This document shows positions 19,200 to 28,682 of a stretch of DNA of 64,000 nucleotides, piece after piece. Under the pieces are notes generated by a model, which was given only the letters and a program-made list of their open reading frames with translations, made no database searches and was not told the origin of the DNA. The position numbers were made by a program, and so were the translations under genes. Location of the stretch: the NCBI RefSeq assembly GCF_009738185.1, contig NZ_CP046509.1:2235501-2299500 (forward strand), in the 5' to 3' direction. Position 1 is the first letter of the stretch. Each line of letters starts with the position of its first letter. Origin of the DNA: Erwinia sorbitola (GTDB lineage Bacteria; Pseudomonadota; Gammaproteobacteria; Enterobacterales; Enterobacteriaceae).

Positions 19200-20117
19200 C
19201 TATTTCGCCGCCGACCGCTGGGTGCGTTCAGTCAGCGTCTCAATACGTGGCTGTTCTTCTTCCGGATGCAGCGCGGCGGCCAGCGCCAGCGCCATGCACT
19301 GTACCAGGCAAACCGGAGCCGCCAGCGAGCGGGAAAAGCTGTACTCCTCTTCTGGAATGGTAAACAGCACGCTGGCATTTCTCGCCAGTGGCGATAACAC
19401 GCTGTCCGTGATGGCGATGGTCGGCACGCCTTTTTGTTCGGCGATCTCACTGATATTGACCACTTCCTGCGCGTAATGGCGGAAGGAGACCGCAACCAGC
19501 ACATCGCGCTGAGTCATATTCATTGCCATATGCGGTGCCAGCCCTCCGGGGGTGTCCAGCAGGATCACCTTACGGTTTAACATGGTCAGCAGGTAGCGCA
19601 GGAGAATTGCCACCGGCTCGGAGCGCAGCTGACCGGCAATAAAGATAGTTTCAGCGCGGCTCAGGAGCTGCGCGCTGCTATCCAGGTCGCTGGCGGCGAT
19701 CCCTTCCAGCATTCCCTGCAAGGTGGCGATATCACGCACCACCAGGTTTTGCAGAAAGCCGAGGCTTCCCTGTTTCTCATTTTTTTGCAGGTCATTTTCC
19801 AGCGCGACGATACGTTCGTTGTAACCCGGCGCAGTGGTTGCCAGCCGCGTCTGAAATACCGACTGCATCTGTTTAAAGCCGCTGTAGCCAAAATGCTGGG
19901 CAAAGCGCACCAGCGTAGAAGGGTGCAGCTCACAGCGGGCGGCAATGGCATTAATTGATTCCAGCGCCACGGCATTTGGATTCTGGGTAATAAAGCGGGC
20001 CACCTGCTGAAAACGGTCAGACAGCTGCGGGTAACGCTCGGTAATATCATTCACCACCTGTTCGTAATTACGATGAGGTGGGGAGCTATTGTTGGTCGTC
20101 TCTTTACGACTCGCCAT
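19200..20117 (-). CDS. RpiR-family transcriptional regulator of the inositol-like cluster
   Basis: 305-residue regulator with an N-terminal helix-turn-helix (INAIAARCELHPSTLVRFAQ, about residues 55-74) and a C-terminal SIS sugar-phosphate-binding domain (IFIAGQLRSEPVAILL, VSFRHYAQEVVNI). It sits between the two divergent halves of the cluster and is likely to control both, with a pathway intermediate as effector. RpiR proteins in iol loci can be repressors or activators; the sequence does not tell which. Confidence 0.87.
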   Translation of the reverse strand: MASRKETTNNSSPPHRNYEQVVNDITERYPQLSDRFQQVARFITQNPNAVALESINAIAARCELHPSTLVRFAQHFGYSGFKQMQSVFQTRLATTAPGYNERIVALENDLQKNEKQGSLGFLQNLVVRDIATLQGMLEGIAASDLDSSAQLLSRAETIFIAGQLRSEPVAILLRYLLTMLNRKVILLDTPGGLAPHMAMNMTQRDVLVAVSFRHYAQEVVNISEIAEQKGVPTIAITDSVLSPLARNASVLFTIPEEEYSFSRSLAAPVCLVQCMALALAAALHPEEEQPRIETLTERTQRSAAK

Positions 20118-20510
20118 AACGTCATGCCCTTAAATTCAATTCTGCTTATCTTCTCTTCAAGCTAGCGCAACTAAAATTGCATTTCAATTTATGTTGCAAC
20201 ACTAATAGCGAAAAGCGTGATCTGATTCTGATATTTCACATTTGATTATTCTTTCTTATGCGGTTTTTCGCGCCGTGGCCCAACGAATGCCGGGAAAATA
20301 AACTGTTTAAAATCAATAGAGTAATTGAGATTTTTTCGGCTAAAAAGAGCTGATGTTTCATTGAATCAGCCCTTTGCAATTTTTATTGCGCATCCGTGGT
20401 AATTGCAACTATGTTATTTACTTGTGTAGCGGGACGATGGAATTTTAACACCCGCTGTGTTCACTACATCGGCCGGTTGCAGGCTGGCGGCAGGAAACAG
20501 GAAACGCATC
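20118..20510. promoter_or_regulatory. Control region between the regulator and the aldehyde dehydrogenase operon
   Basis: About 390 bases, AT-rich, with no convincing gene. It holds three TTGCAA hexamers: 20194-20199 (inside the perfect palindrome GTTGCAAC), 20374-20379 and 20403-20408. A fourth lies upstream of iolD at 19134-19139. These are candidate operator cores for the RpiR regulator. Confidence 0.45.
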
Positions 20511-21944
20511 ATGTACGAGAAATATGGGCAGTTTATTAACGGTGCCTGGCGTAAAGGTCAGGGGAAAGAAACCATCGTCGTTACCGATCCCGGACGTAAT
20601 GAAAAGCTGGGAGAGATTGCCGGTGCTTCACAGCAGGACACGCTGGACGCCATTGCCAGCGCGGCGGCGGCACTGCCTTTATGGCAGCAGCTTTCTGCCT
20701 GGGAGCGCGCCAGCAAGCTGCATCGTGTAGCTCACGAGATGGAGCAGGTGCGCGAACAGGCCGCACATATTATCTCCCTGGAGAGCGGCAAACCGCTGGC
20801 GCAGGCCAGCCGCGAATGGACGCTGGCGATCGACCAGTTCACCTGGTATGCCGAAGAGGCGCGCCGTATTTATGGTCGAATTGTTGAAAGCCGTGTGCCC
20901 GGCGGGCGTTGTGAAGTCTCTCATCAGGGCGTTGGCGTGGTAGCGGCTTTTACGGCCTGGAACTTCCCGGTGGTGCTGATTGCCCGCAAAGTCGCCCCTG
21001 CGCTGGCGGCGGGATGCAGCGTGGTGCTGCGCCCATCCAGCGAAGTGCCGGGCTGTGCCAGCATTATTATGACCTGTCTGCAAAAGGCGGAGATCCCGTC
21101 CGGAGTGGTGAATATGGTGGTGGGCGTTACCGCTAACACCTATCAGCCGCTGATCGACTCGCCGGTAGTCAGAAAAGTGACGCTCACCGGTTCAACCGCC
21201 ATTGGCCAGCAGATGATCCGCGACTCCGCCGCCACCATCAAGCGCCTGAGTATGGAGCTGGGCGGCAATGCGCCAATGATCGTCTTCGAAGATGCCGATA
21301 TTGAGAAGGCGCTGGATATGGCGGTGCCGACCAAGTTTGCCAACTGCGGACAGGTCTGCGTTACGCCGGATCGCTTCTATGTTCATCATTCGGTGGCGCA
21401 GGCCTTTATTGAGGGTTTTGCCCGGCGTGCGGAGGCCATCAAAGTGGGTTACGGCCAGGATGAGAGCAGCGAAATGGGCCCGCTGATTAATCAGCGTCGT
21501 CTGACGGCGATTGAAAAAATTGTTGAAGATGCACGGCAGAAGGGCGCGCGCGTGGTTACCGGCGGTCATCGTATCGCGGGGACGCCGGGATTTTTCTATG
21601 CCCCGACGGTGCTGGCAGATGTGCCGGAAGAGGCGCTGGCGCTGGCGGAAGAGAATTTCGGACCGATTGCCGCTATCACCACCTTCAGTGATGAAGATGA
21701 GGTACTGGCGCGGGTCAATCGCAGTGATTATGCGCTGTCGGCCTATGCCTTTACCCGTGATGCAGCGCGAATTCGCCGCGTCCCGGCACAGCTGCAGGCG
21801 GGTATGGTGGGTATCAACAGCTTTGCGCTGGCTTCGGCCGATGTGCCGTTTGGCGGTATCAAGGCCAGCGGAATGGGCAGTGAAGGGGGCAGTGAAGGCA
21901 TCCTCGAATATATGAACGTCAAACTGACGCAGGTCGTCCTGTAA
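20511..21944 (+). CDS. NAD(P)-dependent aldehyde dehydrogenase
   Basis: 477 residues from the ATG at 20511, preceded by AGGAAACG; an upstream in-frame start at 20457 is less likely. Family motifs are the oxyanion-site segment TAWNFPVVLIARK, TGSTAIGQQ, the general base ELGGNAP and the catalytic cysteine in NCGQVCVTPDRF. It resembles succinate-semialdehyde/alpha-ketoglutarate-semialdehyde dehydrogenases more than methylmalonate-semialdehyde dehydrogenase IolA. It leads the rightward operon and probably oxidises the aldehyde released by the aldolase encoded next. Confidence 0.88.
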   Translation: MYEKYGQFINGAWRKGQGKETIVVTDPGRNEKLGEIAGASQQDTLDAIASAAAALPLWQQLSAWERASKLHRVAHEMEQVREQAAHIISLESGKPLAQASREWTLAIDQFTWYAEEARRIYGRIVESRVPGGRCEVSHQGVGVVAAFTAWNFPVVLIARKVAPALAAGCSVVLRPSSEVPGCASIIMTCLQKAEIPSGVVNMVVGVTANTYQPLIDSPVVRKVTLTGSTAIGQQMIRDSAATIKRLSMELGGNAPMIVFEDADIEKALDMAVPTKFANCGQVCVTPDRFYVHHSVAQAFIEGFARRAEAIKVGYGQDESSEMGPLINQRRLTAIEKIVEDARQKGARVVTGGHRIAGTPGFFYAPTVLADVPEEALALAEENFGPIAAITTFSDEDEVLARVNRSDYALSAYAFTRDAARIRRVPAQLQAGMVGINSFALASADVPFGGIKASGMGSEGGSEGILEYMNVKLTQVVL

Positions 21945-21954
21945 GGAAACCGCA

Positions 21955-22767
21955 ATGATTGCCAATAACGTAAAGCGTTTATGGTCGGAGGGGCACACGG
22001 TGCTCAACGGCTGGTTGTCGGTAGCCAGCCCGTTTACCGCTGAAATAATGGCGGCGCAGGGCTATGACTCGGTCACTATTGATATTCAGCACGGGCTGGT
22101 GGGCTATGAAACGGCCACCACTATGCTACAGGCGATGCGGGCCAGCGGCGTTACGCCCATGGTGCGGGTACCCTGGCTGGCGCCGGGGGACATTATGAAG
22201 GCGCTGGATGCCGGGGCTTTCGGCATTATCTGCCCGATGATTAACAATGCTGAAGAGGCGCGGCAGCTGGTCTCCTGCGTACGCTATCCGCCGCTGGGTA
22301 CGCGCAGTTTTGGCCCGACGCGGGTCAGCTTTTCCGCCGGACAGGACTACGGCCAGCACGCCGATAACGAGGTGCTGTGCTTTGCAATGATTGAAACCGC
22401 AGAGGCGGTGAAAAACATTGAGGCGATCGTCAATACCCCGGGTCTGGACGGTATCTATATTGGGCCGGCAGATCTGACGCTCGGTCTGACCGGGCGAACA
22501 TATCGTACCGGATTCGACCGGGATGAACCGGAAATTGTCGCGGCCATTCAGCAGATCCTCGCCTGCGCACATCGCGCGGGGATCCGCGCCGGACTGCATA
22601 ACGGCAGCCCGGAGTATGCCGCCCGTGCAGCACAATGGGGTTTTGACCTGGTGACGGTGTCGAATGATGTACAGCTGCTGCGCTCTGCGGCCACCGCCAG
22701 CGTCGGGCAGTTTCGCCAGCTGACCGGCGCGGCATCGGCTGCTGAAGTGCACAAAGGAGGGTACTGA
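21955..22767 (+). CDS. HpcH/HpaI-family class II aldolase
   Basis: 270-residue metal-dependent pyruvate aldolase. It carries the catalytic histidine in IDIQHG, the arginine in MVRVPW, and the metal ligands in FAMIETAEA and YIGPADLTLGL. These enzymes split 4-hydroxy-2-oxo acids into pyruvate and an aldehyde. Standard inositol breakdown uses IolJ instead, so the presence of this family suggests a different end of the pathway. It starts 10 bases after the dehydrogenase and one base before the next gene. Confidence 0.88.
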   Translation: MIANNVKRLWSEGHTVLNGWLSVASPFTAEIMAAQGYDSVTIDIQHGLVGYETATTMLQAMRASGVTPMVRVPWLAPGDIMKALDAGAFGIICPMINNAEEARQLVSCVRYPPLGTRSFGPTRVSFSAGQDYGQHADNEVLCFAMIETAEAVKNIEAIVNTPGLDGIYIGPADLTLGLTGRTYRTGFDRDEPEIVAAIQQILACAHRAGIRAGLHNGSPEYAARAAQWGFDLVTVSNDVQLLRSAATASVGQFRQLTGAASAAEVHKGGY

Positions 22768-22768
22768 G

Positions 22769-23749
22769 ATGCCTCATGTACTGATTGCCGGGAAGATTCA
22801 TGATGCAGGTTTATCCATTCTGAAAAATACCCCGGGCTTCACCTGGGATTTGGTGGATGAGGTAAGTACCGCCAGCTATGCGCCGTTTATTGCTAACGCC
22901 GATGCGCTGCTGCTGCGCACCCAGCCGCTGACCGCAACGGAAATCACCCGCGGGACGAAGCTTCAGGTGGTATCACGGCACGGCGTCGGCTATGACGCGG
23001 TGGATGTGGCGGCGCTGAATCAGCGCGGCATTCCGCTGACTATCGTGGGTGACGTGAACTCGCTGTCGGTAGCGGAACATACGCTGGCACTGCTGCTGGC
23101 GGTAGCAAAGCAGGTGCGTATCTATGATGCCAGCATCCGCAGCGGTAACTGGAACTGCCGTAACAGTTTTTCCGCTATTGAGCTGTCCGGACGCACGCTG
23201 CTGGTGCTGGGCTTTGGCCGTATTGGCCGTGAGGTGGCGCGTATGGCGGGCTGCTTTAATATGCACGTAGTGGCGTGGGATCCGTATGTTGCGGCGGAGA
23301 TCTTCAGTGCGCTAAAGGTTCAGCGCGTTGAAACACTGGAGGAAGGGCTGAAAATGGCCGATGCACTGACGGTACATCTGCCACTCAGCGACAGTAAGCC
23401 GCTGCTGGGGCGTGCCGAGCTGGCGCTGCTGAAGCCGGAGGCCATTGTGATCAACACCGCCCGTGGGGGCATTGTTGATGAAAAGGCGCTGGTGGTGGCG
23501 TTGCAAAATCATAAACTGGCCGGAGCCGGGCTGGATGTCTTTAGCCAGGAACCTCCGCCGTCAGACTCTCCGCTGCTGCTGGGGAGTGAACGCCTGATCC
23601 TCAGCCCACACTCAGCCGGGCTGACGCAGGAAGCGGCAATGAGGATGTCGGTATCCGCAGTAAATAATATTATTAATTATTTTAACGGAACCCTCGACGA
23701 TAATTTAATTGTTAATCAACGCCAGATAAAAAAGGCGGACGCTATTTAA
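22769..23749 (+). CDS. D-isomer 2-hydroxyacid dehydrogenase (SerA-like)
   Basis: 326 residues with the NAD-binding signature LLVLGFGRIGREVA and the catalytic residues in INTARGGIVDE (arginine), LDVFSQEPP (glutamate) and LILSPHSAGLT (histidine). It lacks the C-terminal ACT domain of biosynthetic SerA. It is translated with the aldolase, with one base between the genes. It may reduce or oxidise a hydroxy-oxo acid of the pathway. Confidence 0.87.
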   Translation: MPHVLIAGKIHDAGLSILKNTPGFTWDLVDEVSTASYAPFIANADALLLRTQPLTATEITRGTKLQVVSRHGVGYDAVDVAALNQRGIPLTIVGDVNSLSVAEHTLALLLAVAKQVRIYDASIRSGNWNCRNSFSAIELSGRTLLVLGFGRIGREVARMAGCFNMHVVAWDPYVAAEIFSALKVQRVETLEEGLKMADALTVHLPLSDSKPLLGRAELALLKPEAIVINTARGGIVDEKALVVALQNHKLAGAGLDVFSQEPPPSDSPLLLGSERLILSPHSAGLTQEAAMRMSVSAVNNIINYFNGTLDDNLIVNQRQIKKADAI

Positions 23750-23798
23750 TTTCTGGCGATAAATAAAAAATAACATCTACTCTGTACAGGAATAACAT

Positions 23799-24794
23799 AT
23801 GCTGAAAATAGCCGTATTAGGTGCGGGCCGCATCGGGAAGATCCATGCCGCCAATATAGCCGCCAGCCCGCTGGCCACGCTGGTTGCTATCGCCGACCCC
23901 TATTTTGATAATGCGCTACAGCTGGCGAAATTATATGGGGCCAACGCCGTAAAAGATCCGCTGGAGTTAATTAACGACCGGGAAATCGACGCCGTGGTTA
24001 TTGCCACGCCCACCGATACGCATGTGGATTTAATGCTGGCGGCGGCGCGTAACGGTAAAGCCGTGCTGTGTGAAAAACCGGTAGATATGGATTTAGATCG
24101 CGCCCGTCGAGCCAGCGAAGAACTCGCCACGCTTCAGGTGCCGGTGATGGTGGCGTTCAACCGCCGCTTTGATCCAAGCGCACAGCAGATCCGCCAGGCC
24201 ATCGTCCGGGGAGAAGTGGGTGAGGTACATCAGGTGATGATTACCAGCCGCGATCCGGGCTTTGCCCCGGTTGATTATTTGCGCCACTCCGGCGGAATTT
24301 TCCGCGATATGGTGATCCACGATTTCGATATGGCGCGCTGGTTACTGGGCGAAGAGCCTGTCAGCGTTTATGCCTCTGGCAGCCGCCTGCTGAACCCTGC
24401 GCTGGCGGAGTTTAACGATGTGGACACCTGTATGGTGCAGATGGTGACCGCTTCCGGCAAGCAGTGCCATATCAACTGTAGCCGTCAGGCGGTATACGGT
24501 CACGACCAGCGGCTGGAGGTCTACGGATCGGCGGGGATGCTGTTGAATGACAATATGCGCGCCTCCAGCGTCCGGCGCTTTACTCACCAGCTGACCGAAG
24601 CCCGGGAGCCGCTGGTCAACTTCTTCCTTGAGCGCTATGCAGACGCCTATCGCCATGAAATGGATGCTTTTATTCAGGCCGCAACCGGTGCACAGCCGGT
24701 GCCCGTTACCGCCTGGGATGGCGTCATGGCGTTGAAACTTGCAGAGTGCGCGCAGCGTTCAGTGGAAAGCGGTAAACCAGTCAGCGTTGATTGA
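23799..24794 (+). CDS. iolG: IolG-like inositol 2-dehydrogenase
   Basis: Gfo/Idh/MocA-family oxidoreductase of 331 residues. The Rossmann motif GAGRIGKIHAANI is at residues 8-20, the EKP catalytic lysine in LCEKPVDMD, and DMVIHDFDMARWLLG contains the active-site aspartate and histidine typical of inositol dehydrogenases. It would oxidise myo-inositol or a stereoisomer to the inosose used by iolE. Confidence 0.87.
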   Translation: MLKIAVLGAGRIGKIHAANIAASPLATLVAIADPYFDNALQLAKLYGANAVKDPLELINDREIDAVVIATPTDTHVDLMLAAARNGKAVLCEKPVDMDLDRARRASEELATLQVPVMVAFNRRFDPSAQQIRQAIVRGEVGEVHQVMITSRDPGFAPVDYLRHSGGIFRDMVIHDFDMARWLLGEEPVSVYASGSRLLNPALAEFNDVDTCMVQMVTASGKQCHINCSRQAVYGHDQRLEVYGSAGMLLNDNMRASSVRRFTHQLTEAREPLVNFFLERYADAYRHEMDAFIQAATGAQPVPVTAWDGVMALKLAECAQRSVESGKPVSVD

Positions 24795-24815
24795 TTGTTG
24801 TTCAGGAGAAGAACC

Positions 24816-25934
24816 ATGAAGAAGACAGGAATTGGCATTATTGGCACCGGTTTTATGGGGCTGTCACACGCGCTGGCGTACCGTGCGGCGGCGGCTATTC
24901 TGCCCGGAGAGGTGATACCGGAGCTGATTGCGGTAGCAGATATCGATAAGGCTGCGGCAGAGAATGCCGCCCGGCGTTTTGGCTTTCGCCGTGCAACCGA
25001 CGACTGGCAGTCGCTGATTAACGATCCGGAGATTGACGTTATATCGATTACCACGCCGAACCGCTTCCATCTTGAACAGGCTCTGGCGGCTATTCAGGCG
25101 GGTAAGCACGTTCACTGTGAGAAACCCATCGCCCCGAACAGTGATGATGCACGGATTATGACGCTGGCGGCAGAAGCGCAGGGGGTGATCACCCAGGTGG
25201 GTTTTAACTACCTGAAAAACCCGATGATTAAGCTGGCGCGAACGATGATCGACAGCGGCGAACTGGGGGATATTGTCAGTTTTCGCGGGATTCATGCGGA
25301 GGATTTTATGGCCTCGCCGCTGACGCCATGGTCATGGCGTCTTGATCCGGCAGGTGGTGCGGGGGCTGTGGCCGATCTCGGCAGTCATATTGTGGCAATG
25401 GCGCGTTATCTGCTTGGCCCGGTGGTGGCGGTTCAGGCCGATCTGGAGACGGTAATTAAGCAGCGTCCGATTCTCTCTGGCGCGCAGGGGCTGCGTAAAG
25501 TTGAAGTTGATGATATCGCCCGGCTGACCGTCGAGTTCGCACGCGGTTGTAAAGGCAGTATCGAAGCCAGCTGGGTGGCGACCGGGCGCAATATGCAGCT
25601 GGGCTTTGAGGTTTACGGCACCCTGGGAGCACTGCACTTTACTCAGGAGCGTTTTAATGAGCTGCACTATTACAACACGGATACTGCCGGCGGACAGCGG
25701 GGCTTCCGGAAGATAGAAGCAGGGCCGCAGCATGCCCCTTATGGCGCATTCTGCCCGGCACCGGGTCACCAGCTGGGCTTTAACGATCTTAAAACCATTG
25801 AGATTGCCGAATTCCTGCGTGCGGTGGCCGGTCAGCCGGTGAGCGGGCCGGATTTCCGTGAAGCGTGGGAAATTCAGAAGATTATCGATACCGCCATACG
25901 CTCCTCCCGTGAGCAGCGCTGGCTCACTCTGTAA
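24816..25934 (+). CDS. Second Gfo/Idh/MocA-family oxidoreductase
   Basis: 372 residues from the ATG at 24816 (AGGAGAAGAACC upstream). It has GTGFMGLSHALAY, HCEKPIAPN and the conserved C-terminal fold with AVADLGSHIVAMARYL. It is probably the isomerase or dehydrogenase that converts a second cyclitol or inosose stereoisomer, as with scyllo-inositol dehydrogenases in other clusters. It is the last gene of the rightward operon and is followed by a hairpin. Confidence 0.86.
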   Translation: MKKTGIGIIGTGFMGLSHALAYRAAAAILPGEVIPELIAVADIDKAAAENAARRFGFRRATDDWQSLINDPEIDVISITTPNRFHLEQALAAIQAGKHVHCEKPIAPNSDDARIMTLAAEAQGVITQVGFNYLKNPMIKLARTMIDSGELGDIVSFRGIHAEDFMASPLTPWSWRLDPAGGAGAVADLGSHIVAMARYLLGPVVAVQADLETVIKQRPILSGAQGLRKVEVDDIARLTVEFARGCKGSIEASWVATGRNMQLGFEVYGTLGALHFTQERFNELHYYNTDTAGGQRGFRKIEAGPQHAPYGAFCPAPGHQLGFNDLKTIEIAEFLRAVAGQPVSGPDFREAWEIQKIIDTAIRSSREQRWLTL

Positions 25935-25946
25935 CAGCATAATATT

Positions 25947-25968
25947 GCCCCGGCTCACTTACCGGGGC
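25947..25968. terminator. Convergent terminator hairpin
   Basis: GCCCCGG (25947-25953) pairs with CCGGGGC (25962-25968) across an 8-base loop, between the last cyclitol gene and fhuE on the other strand. Confidence 0.7.
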
Positions 25969-25975
25969 TGGCTGA

Positions 25976-28165
25976 TCAGAAGGCGTAAGAGAGATTGACC
26001 GAATAGCTGCGCGGTTCGCCGTAAACCACATAATCACTGGCCCAGGAGTAATAGCTGCGGTCGAACAGGTTGTCGATGTTCGCCTGTACTGCCAGCTGCC
26101 GGGTGATTTCATAGCGGGCAAACAGATTGGCCAGCGGGTAGCTGCTCTGATAGATCCTGGTGGTTTGACCATCGGCACCCGTTGCATCCTGGAAGGTGCG
26201 ATTTTGCCAGTTAACGCCGCCGCCAACCGTCAGATCCTGCAACATCGGCAGACGATAGCGTGAGAACAGTTTAAACGAGGTTTGCGGCATATTGCTGTTA
26301 AAGCGGCCGGAAGCGTCTTTCGCCACATAGCGCGTGGCACCGAAAGTCATTTGCAGATTATCGGTCACGGCACCGTTCAGCTCAAACTCCGCGCCTTTGC
26401 TCACCGCGCCTTTTGCCGCGACGTAAGCCTGCTCGCTGGAGCCGTTAACAAAGCGGCTGCCATCGGCCTGGCCAACATTCTCCTGCTCAATACGGAACAG
26501 TGCGAAGGTGGCGGTCAGACGGCCATCAAACCAGTCGGACTTCAGGCCCGTTTCGTAGTTTTTACCGGTGACCGGGGAGAGATAGCGCCCGTCGCTGTCG
26601 CGATAGGTTTGCGGCTGGAACACCGAGGTATAGCTGGCGTAGGCAGACCAGGCCTCGTTGATATCGTATACCAGGCCACCGTAAGGGGTGATGTTGTTCT
26701 TATTCATATTGCCGCTGCTGCCGACGGTGCTCCACTGGGTGTAGCGCGCCCCGAGGATCAGCGACAGCGGATCTGCCAGTGAGAAGCGTGCCGCGGTATA
26801 GGCCGATTTCTGCCGCACCACATCATCGGCATTCAGATACCAGTCACCCCATTCAGGCTCCGGCACACTGCCGTTCCAGCCGTCGTTAAAGCTGCCCATC
26901 TGCGCATAGTCCAGCGCGCCGTCAACGCTGTAAGCCTGATTATGCTGGCGGCTGTAGCTGACGCCCGCCATCAGTTCATGCTGACGCCCAAGCAGCCGGA
27001 ACGGCCCGCTGGCGTAAGTATCAACCGATTCCTGCTGGCGCTTGCCGCGATCCAGACTGCCATAGCCGCTGACGCCTTGCCCGGTGACCCGGTCGGGGAA
27101 CTCCATCACATAGAGCAGCTTGTCGGCAAAGGTCTGCTCGGAGTGGGTGGCATTGACGCGGAACGTCCAGCCGTTATCAAAATTGTGCGTCACGTTGGCA
27201 AAGACTTTACGTGAATCGAGGCTGTAGCGCGTCCAGTCTGCCGCTGAGTTAGTGCTGCGGTCAAAACCGGTGCGGGAACCGTTGCTGTACCAGGCGGGCA
27301 GGCCACCCCAGGTAGGGTTGCCGGTGTTGCTCTCCTGATAGTCGTAACCAAGGGACACCGTGGTGCTGTCGGTAACGTCGGCGTCCAGCACGCCATAGAG
27401 GAACTTTTTGCTTTTATGATAGCGATCCAGCCAGCTGTCCTGATCCTGATAGCCTGCAATCACCCGGCCGCGTACGCTGCCGGTTTCATTCAGCGGAGCG
27501 GAGAGGTCGGCTACATAGCGCTGTTTGTTCCAGCTGCCGTAGCTGGCGCTCAGATTTCCGCTCACGGTTTTACTGTCGGCGTGCTTACGCACCATATTTA
27601 CCGATGCCGAAGGGCTGCCTGCGCCGGTCATCAGCCCGGTAGCTCCGCGTACCACTTCGATGCGGTCATAGATAGCAGTGTCTTCTCCGGCGTCGCCGTA
27701 GTTCCAGTTATCCGCCGCCGAGGTGGGAATATCATCAAAGGTATAGTTGGTAATCTGAAAACCGCGTGAGAAATAGGCGGAGCGTTCGCTGTCGATCAGC
27801 TGTGTCGCGATGCCGGTAGTGTTATCCAGTACTTCGCCCACGGTTTGCAGATCCTGATCCTGCATCCGCTGCTGAGTCACCACGCTTAATGACTGCGGCA
27901 CATCACGCGGAGTCATCAGCATTTTTGTACCCGCACGCGTGGTTTTAACCGTGTAATCCTGTTTCTCGCTGGCAGCGGACTCATCGGCAGTGGCATCGAC
28001 CACCAGCTCCTGCGGGGAGGCGGTTTCCTCAGCCAGCGCCGGATTAATCAGAGCATGGATCGCCAGCGCCAGCAACGAGATGGAGAGGGCTTTTTTGTTA
28101 CCCGGTACGCGCAGGCGCGTGGCAATAGCCCCTGAGCGGGAAGTGCTGCTGGTGCGGGAAGACAT
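25976..28165 (-). CDS. fhuE: FhuE-like TonB-dependent ferric siderophore receptor
   Basis: 729 residues from the ATG at 28165 (AAGGAAAAACC upstream), the same length as E. coli FhuE, the receptor for ferric coprogen and rhodotorulate. It has a long signal peptide, a TonB box-like start, the plug motif RDVPQSLSVVTQQRM, RVVRGATGLMTG-like plug residues, and an aromatic C-terminus (SYAF) for outer-membrane insertion. The barrel segments GASVNWQNR-type and SDWFDGRLTATFALFRIEQ resemble FhuE closely. A Fur site precedes it. Ferrioxamine receptor FoxA is the main alternative. Confidence 0.85.
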   Translation of the reverse strand: MSSRTSSTSRSGAIATRLRVPGNKKALSISLLALAIHALINPALAEETASPQELVVDATADESAASEKQDYTVKTTRAGTKMLMTPRDVPQSLSVVTQQRMQDQDLQTVGEVLDNTTGIATQLIDSERSAYFSRGFQITNYTFDDIPTSAADNWNYGDAGEDTAIYDRIEVVRGATGLMTGAGSPSASVNMVRKHADSKTVSGNLSASYGSWNKQRYVADLSAPLNETGSVRGRVIAGYQDQDSWLDRYHKSKKFLYGVLDADVTDSTTVSLGYDYQESNTGNPTWGGLPAWYSNGSRTGFDRSTNSAADWTRYSLDSRKVFANVTHNFDNGWTFRVNATHSEQTFADKLLYVMEFPDRVTGQGVSGYGSLDRGKRQQESVDTYASGPFRLLGRQHELMAGVSYSRQHNQAYSVDGALDYAQMGSFNDGWNGSVPEPEWGDWYLNADDVVRQKSAYTAARFSLADPLSLILGARYTQWSTVGSSGNMNKNNITPYGGLVYDINEAWSAYASYTSVFQPQTYRDSDGRYLSPVTGKNYETGLKSDWFDGRLTATFALFRIEQENVGQADGSRFVNGSSEQAYVAAKGAVSKGAEFELNGAVTDNLQMTFGATRYVAKDASGRFNSNMPQTSFKLFSRYRLPMLQDLTVGGGVNWQNRTFQDATGADGQTTRIYQSSYPLANLFARYEITRQLAVQANIDNLFDRSYYSWASDYVVYGEPRSYSVNLSYAF

Positions 28166-28210
28166 GGTTTTTCCTTGTGAGCGAATATGGCATAGCCAAA
28201 GGTCAATAGT

Positions 28211-28229
28211 AATGATTATGATAATCATT
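28211..28229. promoter_or_regulatory. Fur box of fhuE
   Basis: AATGATTATGATAATCATT is a perfect 9-1-9 inverted repeat and matches the Fur consensus. It lies 46 bases upstream of the fhuE start, so iron-replete cells should shut off the receptor. Confidence 0.9.
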
Positions 28230-28441
28230 TTCTTTTGAGAACATTCTCACTATTTTTTCCCGCCCTGCAACACTAAGTGTGAAAAAGTCCCACTTTTTAT
28301 CAGAATTTTTACCTGCCCGACGCCAGGAACAAAGCTTATATTCTGCTGCGAAAGGAGCAGGTGCTTCCAGCGGAAATGGAAAAGAGAATAAAACGTTTAA
28401 CTTTTTTACATGCCATTATTCTTATGGCGGTGAGGTTTGTG

Positions 28442-28651
28442 ATGCTTTTAAAACGCAGCGGTACTATTGCAATTGTTCTACTGGTTACGCTTTCAGTAAC
28501 AGCCTGTGGCATGTCTCATCGTGGCAGAAATACGGCGATCGGTGCCGGTGTGGGGGCAGTCGGTGGGGCGGTTCTGACCGGGGGAAGTACCTGGGGAACG
28601 CTCGGCGGTGCAGCGATTGGCGGGGTGATCGGGCATCAGGTCAGCCGTTAA
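28442..28651 (+). CDS. osmB: OsmB-type osmotically inducible lipoprotein
   Basis: 69 residues. The signal peptide ends in a lipobox VTAC with the lipidated cysteine at residue 22. The glycine-zipper body (RNTAIGAGVGAVGGAVLTGG and GTLGGAAIGGVIGHQV) is nearly that of E. coli OsmB. The frame is open further upstream, but GGTGAGG before the ATG at 28442 and the signal peptide fix the start. It converges on the trehalose operon, itself an osmotic and drying response. Confidence 0.9.
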   Translation: MLLKRSGTIAIVLLVTLSVTACGMSHRGRNTAIGAGVGAVGGAVLTGGSTWGTLGGAAIGGVIGHQVSR

Positions 28652-28682
28652 GCTGACCCGTTGCTGTTAGATTTGTGACACG

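Noticed and set aside
19811..19822. GTTGTAAC inside the RpiR gene as a Tus-binding Ter site
   Set aside because: Only the eight-base core fits; the flanking bases of the Ter consensus (ATGTTGTAACTAAA type) are absent and it lies in a coding region.
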